A DNA stretch of 48,010 nt from DATEEG01 sp035525055. GTDB taxonomy: Bacteria; Actinomycetota; Acidimicrobiia; Spongiisociales; ZC4RG35. The DNA is taken from NCBI GenBank assembly GCA_035525055.1, contig DATLEZ010000067.1, forward strand, positions 1-48,010. The letters run 5' to 3'. The first letter of the stretch is position 1. Each line of letters starts with the position of its first letter. Of this stretch, positions 24,553 to 32,053 are shown one piece after another. The notes under the pieces were generated by a model, which was not told the origin of the DNA, searched no databases, and saw only the letters and a program-made list of their open reading frames with translations. Position numbers and translations under genes: made by a program.

Positions 24553-25383
24553 ATGGCACCTAATTGGCGGGGGACCCGGCGCCCTTCCGCAATCATCGGC
24601 GTGTTCGACTCCGGGGTTGGCGGTCTCTCGGTGCTGTCCGAGATCCGCCGACTCCTCCCCGAGCCGGACGTGATCTACCTGGCCGATCGCGCCAACGCTC
24701 CCTACGGCCAACGTTCACTGGAAGAGGTTCGCGGTTTCGCCGAGGCCTGCACTGCTCACCTTCTCGATCGAGGAGCAGGGCTCATCGTGGTCGCCTGCAA
24801 TACCGCCTCCGCCGCAGCACTTCACCATCTCCGCGCCATCCATCCCCGGGTGCCGTTCGTGGGAATGGAACCGGCTGTGAAACCGGCCGCCGCCTTAACC
24901 CGCAGCAAGGTGGTCGGAGTGCTTGCCACCGCCGCTACTTTCCAGAGCGAATTGTTCGCCTCGGTGGTCGGCTGCTTCGCCAATGGGGTGACAGTCATCA
25001 ACCAGGCGTGTCCGGGTTGGGCTGATCTCGTGGAAACCGGTGTGACATTGGGACCTGTGGCGGAAGCCGCCGTCGCTCGGCACCTCGACCCCGTCCTGGA
25101 GGCCGGGGCGGACACATTGGTTCTTGGATGCACCCACTACCCGTTTCTCCACCACCTCATCTCGGCCCGAGCTGGAGCCCAGGTCGCCATCGTCGATCCG
25201 GCCCGCGCCGTTGCGAGACAAGTCGTTGCCCTGGCGGGGGAATCGATCGCTCCGGATGGAGGCGGCAGCCTTCGACTCCTGACCACCGGCCACGCTGGCG
25301 ATGCCAAGAACACCATGAGGGAACTGACGGGAATCGACCGGCCCGTCACCGCCGTAACCTTGGCGATACCGAAAACACAATGA
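24553..25383 (+). CDS. murI: Glutamate racemase
   Basis: A 276-residue racemase that makes D-glutamate for peptidoglycan. The catalytic cysteines are C81 (VVACNTASA) and C192 (LGCTHYPFL); IGVFDSGVGGLSVL and APYGQ are also family hallmarks. The ATG at 24553 follows GGGAG at 6 bases; an in-frame TTG at 24520 is less likely. The 3' end is odd: a 65-bp segment is tandemly duplicated (25296-25360 and 25361-25425). Because 65 is not a multiple of 3, the second copy is out of frame and the protein ends IPKTQ instead of continuing to the ancestral AEE end. The stop (TGA 25381-25383) overlaps an ATG at 25380. Confidence 0.93.
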   Translation: MAPNWRGTRRPSAIIGVFDSGVGGLSVLSEIRRLLPEPDVIYLADRANAPYGQRSLEEVRGFAEACTAHLLDRGAGLIVVACNTASAAALHHLRAIHPRVPFVGMEPAVKPAAALTRSKVVGVLATAATFQSELFASVVGCFANGVTVINQACPGWADLVETGVTLGPVAEAAVARHLDPVLEAGADTLVLGCTHYPFLHHLISARAGAQVAIVDPARAVARQVVALAGESIAPDGGGSLRLLTTGHAGDAKNTMRELTGIDRPVTAVTLAIPKTQ

Positions 25384-25425
25384 GGGAGCTGACTGGAATC
25401 GATCGGCCTGTCACCGCCGTAACCT
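25296..25425 (+). repeat. 65-bp tandem duplication at the end of murI
   Basis: Two copies start with TGGCGAT at 25296 and 25361; a partial third TGGCG begins at 25426. By my alignment 57 of 65 positions match. Of the eight differences, the four lying after the repeated ATG all fall in third codon positions and leave the peptide unchanged. Confidence 0.85.
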
Positions 25426-25439
25426 TGGCGGAAGAGTGA
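25380..25439 (+). CDS. Possible 19-residue ORF formed by the murI duplication
   Basis: ATG 25380 to TGA 25437-25439 encodes MRELTGIDRPVTAVTLAEE, which repeats the murI C-terminus. Its ATG overlaps the murI stop (ATGA) and its stop overlaps the next gene's start (GTGA). It may be a leftover of the ancestral murI end that still carries ribosomes from murI to the following gene. Conservation of the peptide despite base changes supports translation; expression is unproven. Confidence 0.45.
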   Translation: MRELTGIDRPVTAVTLAEE

Positions 25440-25951
25440 GCAGCCCAACACCAACGGGATCTAACGAACTGGACCCGTGGGATGAGGCGCTTCTGGCGGC
25501 CCTGGAGCGGAATCCGCAGGAACGGCTGCTGACTTTGCCGGAGTTGGCCGAGGCGTCCAATTTCTCGACCACTCTTCTCGAAGTAGTGGTCCGCGAGGGC
25601 TTTCTCACCCCGGTCCAGGAGAATCCCGAGCCGCTCTTCGAATTGGCCGATGCCGAAACGCTCAAGGCCGGCCTCGCATTGGTCGAGGCAGGACTGCCAC
25701 TGGGAGAATTGCTCGACCTTGCCCGGCGCACCGACACCGCCATGCGACCGATCGCCGAACGGGCTGTCGAGGTGTTCGCTCGCTACGTGCGCGATTCGGT
25801 CGAAGCCAACGCCAGCAACGACGACGAGGCCGTCACAAAGCTGGTCTCGGCTTTCACCACGATGCTCCCCGCCACCGGCCGCCTGGTCGATCGCCACTTT
25901 CGCCGCCTTCTGATCGAGGGAGCCCGGCGGCGTCTGGCCGGAGACTCATGA
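25436..25951 (+). CDS. MerR-like winged-helix protein of unknown role
   Basis: A 171-residue protein starting at GTG 25436. LLTLPELAEASNFSTTLLEVVVREGFLTP (about 31-59) resembles the MerR helix-turn-helix and wing, and LFELADAETLKAGLALVEAGLPLGELLDLARR (about 67-98) resembles the MerR second helical pair. A helical C-terminal region follows with no recognisable ligand domain or metal cysteines. It is coupled at both ends: GTGA with the 19-residue ORF and ATGA with menF. A regulator of menaquinone or cell-wall genes is a guess from position only. Confidence 0.6.
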   Translation: MSSPTPTGSNELDPWDEALLAALERNPQERLLTLPELAEASNFSTTLLEVVVREGFLTPVQENPEPLFELADAETLKAGLALVEAGLPLGELLDLARRTDTAMRPIAERAVEVFARYVRDSVEANASNDDEAVTKLVSAFTTMLPATGRLVDRHFRRLLIEGARRRLAGDS

Positions 25952-27153
25952 CTCTCCGGATCGAACCGACCGAGATCACCATCGAAGGTGCCCTGGCACG
26001 CGGGCCGCACACCGTGTGGATCTCACCCGAACTGACGCTGGCCGGTTTCGGTCAGCGCCTTCGGCTCGATCCCGGAGTCGGTCCGGGTCGCTTCGAGAGA
26101 GCCCGATGGATGTTTGCCGAATGGGTTGGGGACCAGGGCCCGATCGAATTCGATGGTCTCGGGCAAGGCGGGCCCTATGCCTTCGGCAGCTTCACCTTCG
26201 ACGAGGAATCCTCGCCTTCGGTCTTGTTAATCCCCGAGATCGTTTTCGCATCTGACGGCAGATCGTCATGGCTCGTCTGCCATGGGCTCCCCCATCAGGC
26301 ATGGGGTGAGACAGTGCCCGGACATCCCGGAGCACAGCCCGACCGTCCCCGCTTCGCCGGCTCCTCGTTGCCCGATCACCTATGGCTCGATGCAGTGGCC
26401 CGGGCCATCAAGGAAATCGGGGCCGGCAAGTTGGAGAAAGTGGTTCTGGCCCGCGATCACGCCCTCTGGTCGAAGGAGCCTTTCGACCTGCATCGGGTGT
26501 TGAACAAACTCCATCGCGGCTTTCCCGAGTGTATGGTGTTTCTGGTCGACGGGCTGGTCGGCGCATCCCCGGAGCTTCTGATTCGAAAGGTCGGAAACGC
26601 GGTCACGTCATTGGCCCTGGCAGGTTCGGCCCGGCGCGACGCCGAGCCGGCAGCGGATCGGCGCCTCGGGTTGGAGCTGCTGGCTTCGCAGAAGGACCTC
26701 CACGAGCACGCCCTCGCTTCGGCCTCGGTCGGAAGGGTTCTCGGTGAAGTCTGCACGTCGCTCGATCGGCCTGCCAGGCCCGACCTGGTGAAGCTGGCGA
26801 ACGTCCAGCACCTGGCCACTCGTTTTGCCGGAGTCATGGCCGAGCCCCACCACGTGCTCGACCTGGTCGGTCGCCTGCATCCGACGGCCGCGGTCGGTGG
26901 AACGCCTACCGCCGCGGCTATCGACATGATCCGATCTCTGGAAGGGATGGACCGTGGGCGCTACGCCGGGCCGGTAGGCATCTTCGACTCGGCCGGTGAC
27001 GGAGAGTTCGCCATCGCTCTGAGGTGCGCTGAGGTCTCCGGAGCACGTGCACGGCTATTCGCCGGGGCCGGCCTGGTCAGCGGATCGGTGCCGGAGGACG
27101 AACTGGAAGAAACCAGGATCAAGTTGCAGGCCATGCTGTCAGCGCTCGAGTAG
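25948..27153 (+). CDS. menF: Isochorismate synthase
   Basis: A 401-residue chorismate-utilising enzyme that converts chorismate to isochorismate, the entry step of menaquinone synthesis. The C-terminal half has LEKVVLARDH, FLVDGLVGASPELLI, LALAGSARR, LHPTAAVGGTPTAAA and RGRYAGPVGIFDSAGDGEFAIALRC, the usual sequence of the family. Salicylate-type and entC-type enzymes look alike, but the nearby menD and menC settle the pathway. It starts at ATG 25948, overlapping the MerR-like gene stop, and overlaps the 3' end of convergent menD by 15 bases. Confidence 0.92.
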   Translation: MTLRIEPTEITIEGALARGPHTVWISPELTLAGFGQRLRLDPGVGPGRFERARWMFAEWVGDQGPIEFDGLGQGGPYAFGSFTFDEESSPSVLLIPEIVFASDGRSSWLVCHGLPHQAWGETVPGHPGAQPDRPRFAGSSLPDHLWLDAVARAIKEIGAGKLEKVVLARDHALWSKEPFDLHRVLNKLHRGFPECMVFLVDGLVGASPELLIRKVGNAVTSLALAGSARRDAEPAADRRLGLELLASQKDLHEHALASASVGRVLGEVCTSLDRPARPDLVKLANVQHLATRFAGVMAEPHHVLDLVGRLHPTAAVGGTPTAAAIDMIRSLEGMDRGRYAGPVGIFDSAGDGEFAIALRCAEVSGARARLFAGAGLVSGSVPEDELEETRIKLQAMLSALE

Positions 27154-28833
27154 AGCCTCGACCGCTTCGACTACTCGCGCGGTAAGTTTGCGGTGGAGCG
27201 CGACGTTCTCGGCGCGATCGGTTCTGATTTCGATCAGGTGGACCCCACCTGCCTCGAGGCCGGCGGTGATGGCCGTCGCCAGTTCGGAGGCCTTCTCGAC
27301 GTGTTGGTAATGCAACCCGTGGACGTCGGCCAACTTCGACAAGTCGATCCCGGTGGGAGTGCCGAAGAACTGCTCGAAGGACTCGGGAAAGCCGGACTGG
27401 GGCAGAAACGAGAAGATCCCGCCGCCATCGTTGTTCACGACGACCAGTACCAGGTCGGGCCGGGGCGCCACCAGGAAACCGTTCTGATCGTGCAGCAGTG
27501 AAAGGTCGCCGACCAGCCCGACAGCGGGACCCACGGCCCCAGCCCCTAGGGCCACCGAGACCAACCCGTCGATCCCGGAGGCTCCCCGGTTCGATATCAC
27601 CTTGATCGGGGGGCCAGTCGCGGCGAACCAGTCGAGGTCGCGCACTGGCATCGACGAGCCGACGACCAGAGTCCCGGCGGCGGGTACGGCCGCGGCCACG
27701 TCCCGGGCTGCGCGTGGCTCGCTGGGTGTTTCGACCCCGTCGAGCTCGGCGTCGAGAACCCGGCGAGCAGACGCTTCGGCTTCATGCCACATCGAGCGCC
27801 ACTCGGGATCTGGTTCGCTCCTCACAAACTCGATCGACCGGAGCATGCCCGACAATCGCCGGTCCGGATCGAACCACCCGTCACCGACCCCGATCGTCTC
27901 GACATTGGCAATGAACGCCGTGAGGTTGCGCGATAGCCCGGCGCGTCCCAGCACTACGACAGTGTCGGGGCGCAGGCTGGCAGCCATCCCCGGCGAGGCC
28001 AGCAGGTGATGGGCGGTGGTGACAGTCCCGGGGACCCGGCAACCACTATGGGCTTCAGCCACAACGACACACCCGGCTTCCAACGCCGCGGTGATAACGT
28101 TCGGATCGGCGCCCTCTCCGGCCACCACCAGCACCCGTCCCCGCACTTCGTACGAATGTGGCAACAGAGTGAGTTCGTCGGGCACCGCCATCCAGGGCAA
28201 GCCGGACCCGCGGCCCTTCAGGGAGTTCCGGTAGACCGCGCCCGCAGTTCTGCCGTCGTCGGTGAGAGGCACGACGGGTTCTCGGAAGGAGACGTTGAGG
28301 TGGACGGGCCCGCGCCGTCCGACCCACCCCCGGGACTCCGCGACCAACCTGCTCACCACCGACCGCCAGTAGGCGCTCTCCCCGGCACGGTCCTCGGCAG
28401 CGGGGATCTCGGCAAACCACCGGACCACGCCGGAAAAGAGCGTCACCTGATCGATGGTCTGGTTGGCGCCGGTGGCCCGCAGCTCGTGGGGTCGATCGGC
28501 CGTGATCAGGAGAAGCGGGACCATCGCTTGATCCGCTTCGACCGCGGCTGGGTAAAGATTGGCGGCGGCAGTGCCCGAGGTCGTCAGCACCGCCGACCTC
28601 CCTCCGGCCTTTGACATCCCCAGCGCAAAAAAGGCTGCCGACCTCTCGTCAACCTCGACCCAGACCCGCATCTCGGGGCGCGCGCTGGCCGCCAGGGCCA
28701 TTGGGGCCGAGCGCGATCCCGGAGCCAGTACGAGATCGCAAACTTCATTTCGGATCAACTCGTCGATGATCACCGACGCAGTCGCGGTGGCGCCGTTGGG
28801 TGCCAGGCCGGCATCTCCCGGGGATGTTGTCAC
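27139..28833 (-). CDS. menD: SEPHCHC synthase (MenD)
   Basis: A 564-residue TPP-dependent enzyme that joins 2-oxoglutarate-derived succinyl semialdehyde to isochorismate. N-terminal features: VCDLVLAPGSRSAPMALA, RSAAFFALGMSKAGGRSAVLTTSGTAAANLYPAV and the TPP-activating glutamate in VEVDERSAA. C-terminal: VGDLSLLHDQNGFL and VVNNDGGGIFSFLPQ, the Mg-TPP motif. The start is GTG 28833, which overlaps the menC stop (GTGA), showing coupling in a cytochrome c-menC-menD operon. Confidence 0.95.
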   Translation of the reverse strand: MTTSPGDAGLAPNGATATASVIIDELIRNEVCDLVLAPGSRSAPMALAASARPEMRVWVEVDERSAAFFALGMSKAGGRSAVLTTSGTAAANLYPAAVEADQAMVPLLLITADRPHELRATGANQTIDQVTLFSGVVRWFAEIPAAEDRAGESAYWRSVVSRLVAESRGWVGRRGPVHLNVSFREPVVPLTDDGRTAGAVYRNSLKGRGSGLPWMAVPDELTLLPHSYEVRGRVLVVAGEGADPNVITAALEAGCVVVAEAHSGCRVPGTVTTAHHLLASPGMAASLRPDTVVVLGRAGLSRNLTAFIANVETIGVGDGWFDPDRRLSGMLRSIEFVRSEPDPEWRSMWHEAEASARRVLDAELDGVETPSEPRAARDVAAAVPAAGTLVVGSSMPVRDLDWFAATGPPIKVISNRGASGIDGLVSVALGAGAVGPAVGLVGDLSLLHDQNGFLVAPRPDLVLVVVNNDGGGIFSFLPQSGFPESFEQFFGTPTGIDLSKLADVHGLHYQHVEKASELATAITAGLEAGGVHLIEIRTDRAENVALHRKLTARVVEAVEALLER

Positions 28834-29807
28834 GTCAGAACCTCGGCCGCCCAGCGCAAGCGCCGGAGCAACTCGGCCGATGTGTCGCGGTCGGCCGCGA
28901 ACCGGTCGACCAACTCCGGGTCCGGTTCAGGACGACGCAAGTCCATCTGACCATCGATCGGAACCAGCGAGTCCAGGACCACATCGCCGGTGAAGAGAGA
29001 GACGGTGCCAAGGCCGCAGGCGAAATCGAGCTGGGGAAGCGCTGCAGCTGCCGCCAGGCCGGCGGCGATTCCGATCGACGTCTCGAGGGCAGAGGAGACG
29101 ACTGCCGGCAGACCGGAACGCTGAGCCACGCCAAGGGCCCGTTCGACGCCGCCGAGGGGTTGGACCTTCACCACAATCACATCGGCAGCCCCTCTCTCCG
29201 CGACCTCGAGCGGATCGGCCGCCAGTCGGACGGCTTCATCAGCGGCTATGCGCACCGGAACCCTGCGTCGAAGCTCGATCATCTCCTCCAGAGTACGCAC
29301 CGGCTGCTCGACGAATTCAAGGTCGTAGGTCGCAAGCTTCAGAAGCGTCGCAGTCGCGGTGTCCAGGTCCCAGGCGCCGTTCACATCGATGCGGATCTTG
29401 CCCGATGGACCGAGTGCGGAGCGGACCGCAGCGAGTCGTTCTTCGTCTTCTTCGGGAGTCCCGCCAGGATCGGCAACCTTGACCTTGGCCGTGCGACATC
29501 CCGATCCGACGACGATCGCAAAGGCGGTCGGTCCATCGACCGCAGGCACAGTCACGTTGATCGGCACCGAAGACCTCACGGGCGGAGGCCAAGTCGAGCA
29601 GGCTGCTTCCAGGGCGGCCGCCAGCCACCTCGTCGTGACTTCGGGTGGGTAGTCGGGAAACGGTGAGAACTCGCCCCACCCCTGGGGGCCTCTGATCAGA
29701 ACGGCATCCCGGCGCTCCACTCGTCGGAAGCGGTACTTCATAGGTAAGGAGACCGGATGCAACTCGAGGGCTTCGAGGGCGGCGCTCGACGCCGTGACAT
29801 CCGTCAT
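28830..29807 (-). CDS. menC: o-Succinylbenzoate synthase
   Basis: A 325-residue enolase-superfamily enzyme that dehydrates SHCHC to o-succinylbenzoate. Residues seen are the Lys of TAKVKVAD, metal ligands in IDVNGAWD, EQPVRTLEE and IAADEAVRLA, and the second catalytic Lys in VIVVKVQPLGG. It starts at ATG 29807, overlapping the stop of the cytochrome c gene by 4 bases, and ends overlapping the menD start. Confidence 0.93.
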   Translation of the reverse strand: MTDVTASSAALEALELHPVSLPMKYRFRRVERRDAVLIRGPQGWGEFSPFPDYPPEVTTRWLAAALEAACSTWPPPVRSSVPINVTVPAVDGPTAFAIVVGSGCRTAKVKVADPGGTPEEDEERLAAVRSALGPSGKIRIDVNGAWDLDTATATLLKLATYDLEFVEQPVRTLEEMIELRRRVPVRIAADEAVRLAADPLEVAERGAADVIVVKVQPLGGVERALGVAQRSGLPAVVSSALETSIGIAAGLAAAAALPQLDFACGLGTVSLFTGDVVLDSLVPIDGQMDLRRPEPDPELVDRFAADRDTSAELLRRLRWAAEVLT

Positions 29808-30118
29808 CCGGAGTCGGCCGACCCCTGCTCGGCCCGCATGAATTCGACCACGCGGGCGATCTGCTCGTCGCTGAGGGTCGATTCGAAGGAGGGCATCGGA
29901 CCCCTGCCCCTCGTGATGGTCAGGACCAGGAAGTCGTCGTCCTGTGCGGCCGAGTTCGATCCGGCCCCGATCGCCGGCCCGACGCCTCCGTTGAGGTCCT
30001 CAGCATGGCAATTGGCGCAAAGCTGCTGGTAGATCTCCTGGCCCGAAGCATCCGGCGGTGGCGGGTCGGCGCAGGCGGCCAGAACCAGCAGGCACGCAGC
30101 GATGAGGGACCTGGGCAT
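29804..30118 (-). CDS. Cytochrome c lipoprotein
   Basis: A 104-residue exported cytochrome c. MPRSLIAACLLVLAAC ends in a lipobox (C16), the heme is attached at CANCH (C34, C37, H38), and M75 in GPMPSF is the likely sixth ligand. It should be a membrane-anchored single-heme electron carrier on the outer face. It is the first gene of an operon with menC and menD, linking an extracytoplasmic electron carrier to quinone synthesis. A -10-like TAGCAT lies 8 bases before its ATG. Confidence 0.88.
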   Translation of the reverse strand: MPRSLIAACLLVLAACADPPPPDASGQEIYQQLCANCHAEDLNGGVGPAIGAGSNSAAQDDDFLVLTITRGRGPMPSFESTLSDEQIARVVEFMRAEQGSADSG

Positions 30119-30126
30119 CTGGAGCG

Positions 30127-30132
30127 ATGCTA
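30127..30132 (-). promoter_or_regulatory. -10 box for the cytochrome c-menC-menD operon
   Basis: On the minus strand TAGCAT lies 8 bases upstream of the cytochrome c ATG at 30118. No Shine-Dalgarno sequence is seen, so the transcript may be leaderless. Confidence 0.5.
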
Positions 30133-30145
30133 GGAACCAGGACCT

Positions 30146-30151
30146 TAAGAT
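30146..30151 (+). promoter_or_regulatory. -10 box for the DinB-fold gene
   Basis: TAAGAT lies 6 bases before ATG 30158 with no Shine-Dalgarno sequence. Confidence 0.5.
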
Positions 30152-30157
30152 CAGTTC

Positions 30158-30961
30158 ATGCACCAAGCCAGCGATTTGGCGGCCGCCGCCAATCAAACCT
30201 GGGCCGCGATCACAAAGTTGACTGCCTCCCTGGAACCGGATGACTGGAACCGCCCGACGCCTTGTGTCGGCTGGTCGGTCAAGGACGTTTTGGCGCATCT
30301 CGGACACGTTGAGGGGATGCTGGTGCATCAGTTCGACCAGCCCGACCCACCCACCGACTGGGTCGGAGAAGGATCTCCCCTCGATCAGGTCACAAACCAG
30401 GGTGTGGCGGCTAGGCGCAACTGGTCGAATGCCCAAGTCAGCGACGAGATCGAACGGGCGGCGGAGGCAACAAGAGTGCTTCTCGACCGGCCCGAACTCG
30501 ACTGGAACGAGGCAGCACCGACGCCGGTCGGGCCCGCCCCCCGAAGCGTCGCGGTGGAGATGCGGGTCAACGACGCCTTCCTCCACCTGTGCGACCTCAG
30601 AACTGCCATCGGCGTGGATATCAAAGAGTCGGACGAGCTCCTGGGCCAAGAAGTTGCCATCGGTCGGGCCGTGCGGTTGTCGCCGTGGGCGTGGGCGAAG
30701 CAGGTGAGAGCCAAGGATGGGCAACGGCTGCGGCTATCGCTCAGTGGCTCGGGTGGCGTCGACCACGATGTCGTAATGCGAGACGGGAAAGCACTGATCG
30801 AATCGCTCGACGGTGAACCGGACGCCTTCATCAAAGGAACCGGTCTCGCGTACTTGTTGGCCGTGAGCGGCCGCCACGCTCTGGTGTCAGCCGGGGGCGG
30901 CTTGGTCGCAACCGGGGAACCGGCCCGGGTCCTTCTCGAGAAGTTTCGATTGGTCGGCTAG
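30158..30961 (+). CDS. Mycothiol-dependent maleylpyruvate isomerase-like DinB-fold protein
   Basis: A 267-residue protein with the N-terminal MDMPI/DinB four-helix domain: LEPDDWNRPTPCVGWSVKDVLAHLGHVEGM, where His residues (HLGH) and a later His (FLHLCDLRTAIG) can bind a divalent metal. The C-terminal part (about 170-267) is an SCP2/MDMPI-C-like domain. Relatives use mycothiol, the actinobacterial thiol, in isomerisation or conjugation. The actual substrate is unknown; many actinobacterial paralogues are annotated only by family. It is divergent from the cytochrome c gene (39 bases). Confidence 0.75.
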   Translation: MHQASDLAAAANQTWAAITKLTASLEPDDWNRPTPCVGWSVKDVLAHLGHVEGMLVHQFDQPDPPTDWVGEGSPLDQVTNQGVAARRNWSNAQVSDEIERAAEATRVLLDRPELDWNEAAPTPVGPAPRSVAVEMRVNDAFLHLCDLRTAIGVDIKESDELLGQEVAIGRAVRLSPWAWAKQVRAKDGQRLRLSLSGSGGVDHDVVMRDGKALIESLDGEPDAFIKGTGLAYLLAVSGRHALVSAGGGLVATGEPARVLLEKFRLVG

Positions 30962-30981
30962 AGACGGGCCGACCCGTCGAG

Positions 30982-32031
30982 TCATTTGTTCTTGGGAGGA
31001 ACCACCTCAACAAGGCTCTTGACGTCCTGCGCGCGATCTCGAGGAACCACCAGCACCGCGTCGTCGGTCGCCACCACGACCAATCCTTCTATGCCTATGA
31101 CCGCGATGAGCGGTCCATCGGACCTGAGGTAGTTGCGCGACGATTCCAGAGCAACGACTTCACCGATGTTGACGTTGCCGGTGGGATCTTGCTCGCTCAG
31201 CTCCCAGAGGCTCTCCCACGACCCGACGTCATTCCAGCCGGCATCGAGCAAGACCACCGCGCCCCGGTCGGTTGGCTCCATGACCGCCACGTCGATCGAG
31301 AGGTCGGGGGCATCGGCGAACTCAGGGCCGAGTTCGATTCGATTCTCGTTTGACACCGACGAACGAAGCGATTCTTCGACGCGAGTCAGGACCTCCGGGG
31401 CGTGTCGTGACAGCTCCTCGATGAGCAGACCCGCCGGGAATACGAACATCCCGCTGTTCCACAGCGCTCCCGACTCAATCAAGTCGGCTGCCATCACCGC
31501 GTCCGGCTTCTCGACGAAGCGGTCAATCGAATGAGAGTCGACCTGCGATGAGGCTCCCTGATCGGACGGCATGGGGATGATGTATCCAAATCCTGTCTCG
31601 ATACGGCCGGGGACCACACCGAACGTCACCAGGCGGCCACTGGAAGCGACCTCGACCGCCCGATCGACTGCGACCCGGAAGGCTGCCTGGTCGGCAATGT
31701 GATGATCGGCGGGCAGAACCAGCAGCATGTCGTCCGACGAAGCGGCGAGCGCGGCCGCTGCCACCGCCGGCGCAGTGTTGCGACCTATGGGTTCGCCGAT
31801 AAGTCGACTCGGACGACCGGCAGGAATCGAGGCTGCAATCTGATCGAGCGAATCGACGCGGGCGACCACAACGACAGGGCCGTCGAGGTGATCGACCCGG
31901 GAGATAGTCGACTCCAGCATGGTGTCCGATCCGAGCAGCCTTTGCAGCTGCTTCGGTGCCGCGAGCCGTGAAAGGGGCCAGAGGCGCGTGCCTGCTCCCC
32001 CCGAAAGGATGACTGGAATCGTTGCCGCCAT
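30982..32031 (-). CDS. manC: Mannose-1-phosphate guanylyltransferase (GDP-mannose synthesis)
   Basis: A 349-residue nucleotidyltransferase with VILSGGAGTRLWPLSR, the signature of mannose-1-phosphate guanylyltransferases, then LVLPADHHI, FGVVPGRIETGFGYI, FVEKPD, WNSGMFVF and WNDVGSWESLWEL. It makes GDP-mannose from mannose-1-phosphate and GTP. It lacks the phosphomannose isomerase domain of long ManC proteins. ATG 32031 is preferred to TTG 32037. The gene is divergent from mannosylglycerate synthase with only about 22 bases between start codons, so its product is probably the donor substrate for that enzyme. Confidence 0.9.
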   Translation of the reverse strand: MAATIPVILSGGAGTRLWPLSRLAAPKQLQRLLGSDTMLESTISRVDHLDGPVVVVARVDSLDQIAASIPAGRPSRLIGEPIGRNTAPAVAAAALAASSDDMLLVLPADHHIADQAAFRVAVDRAVEVASSGRLVTFGVVPGRIETGFGYIIPMPSDQGASSQVDSHSIDRFVEKPDAVMAADLIESGALWNSGMFVFPAGLLIEELSRHAPEVLTRVEESLRSSVSNENRIELGPEFADAPDLSIDVAVMEPTDRGAVVLLDAGWNDVGSWESLWELSEQDPTGNVNIGEVVALESSRNYLRSDGPLIAVIGIEGLVVVATDDAVLVVPRDRAQDVKSLVEVVPPKNK

Positions 32032-32038
32032 AGACAAT

Positions 32039-32045
32039 TAGGGTA
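32039..32045. promoter_or_regulatory. Overlapping bidirectional -10 elements
   Basis: TAGGGTA reads TAGGGT on the plus strand (9 bases before the mgs GTG at 32054) and TACCCT on the minus strand (8 bases before the manC ATG at 32031). The two -10 hexamers share five of seven positions, so both genes appear to be served by one symmetric leaderless promoter. Confidence 0.55.
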
Positions 32046-32053
32046 CCGAGCCT

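Noticed and set aside
25361..25385. Programmed -1 frameshift joining murI to the duplicated tail
   Set aside because: No proper slippery heptamer in the zero frame (CCG AAA ACA CAA TGA) and no clear downstream structure; ATGA reinitiation is simpler.
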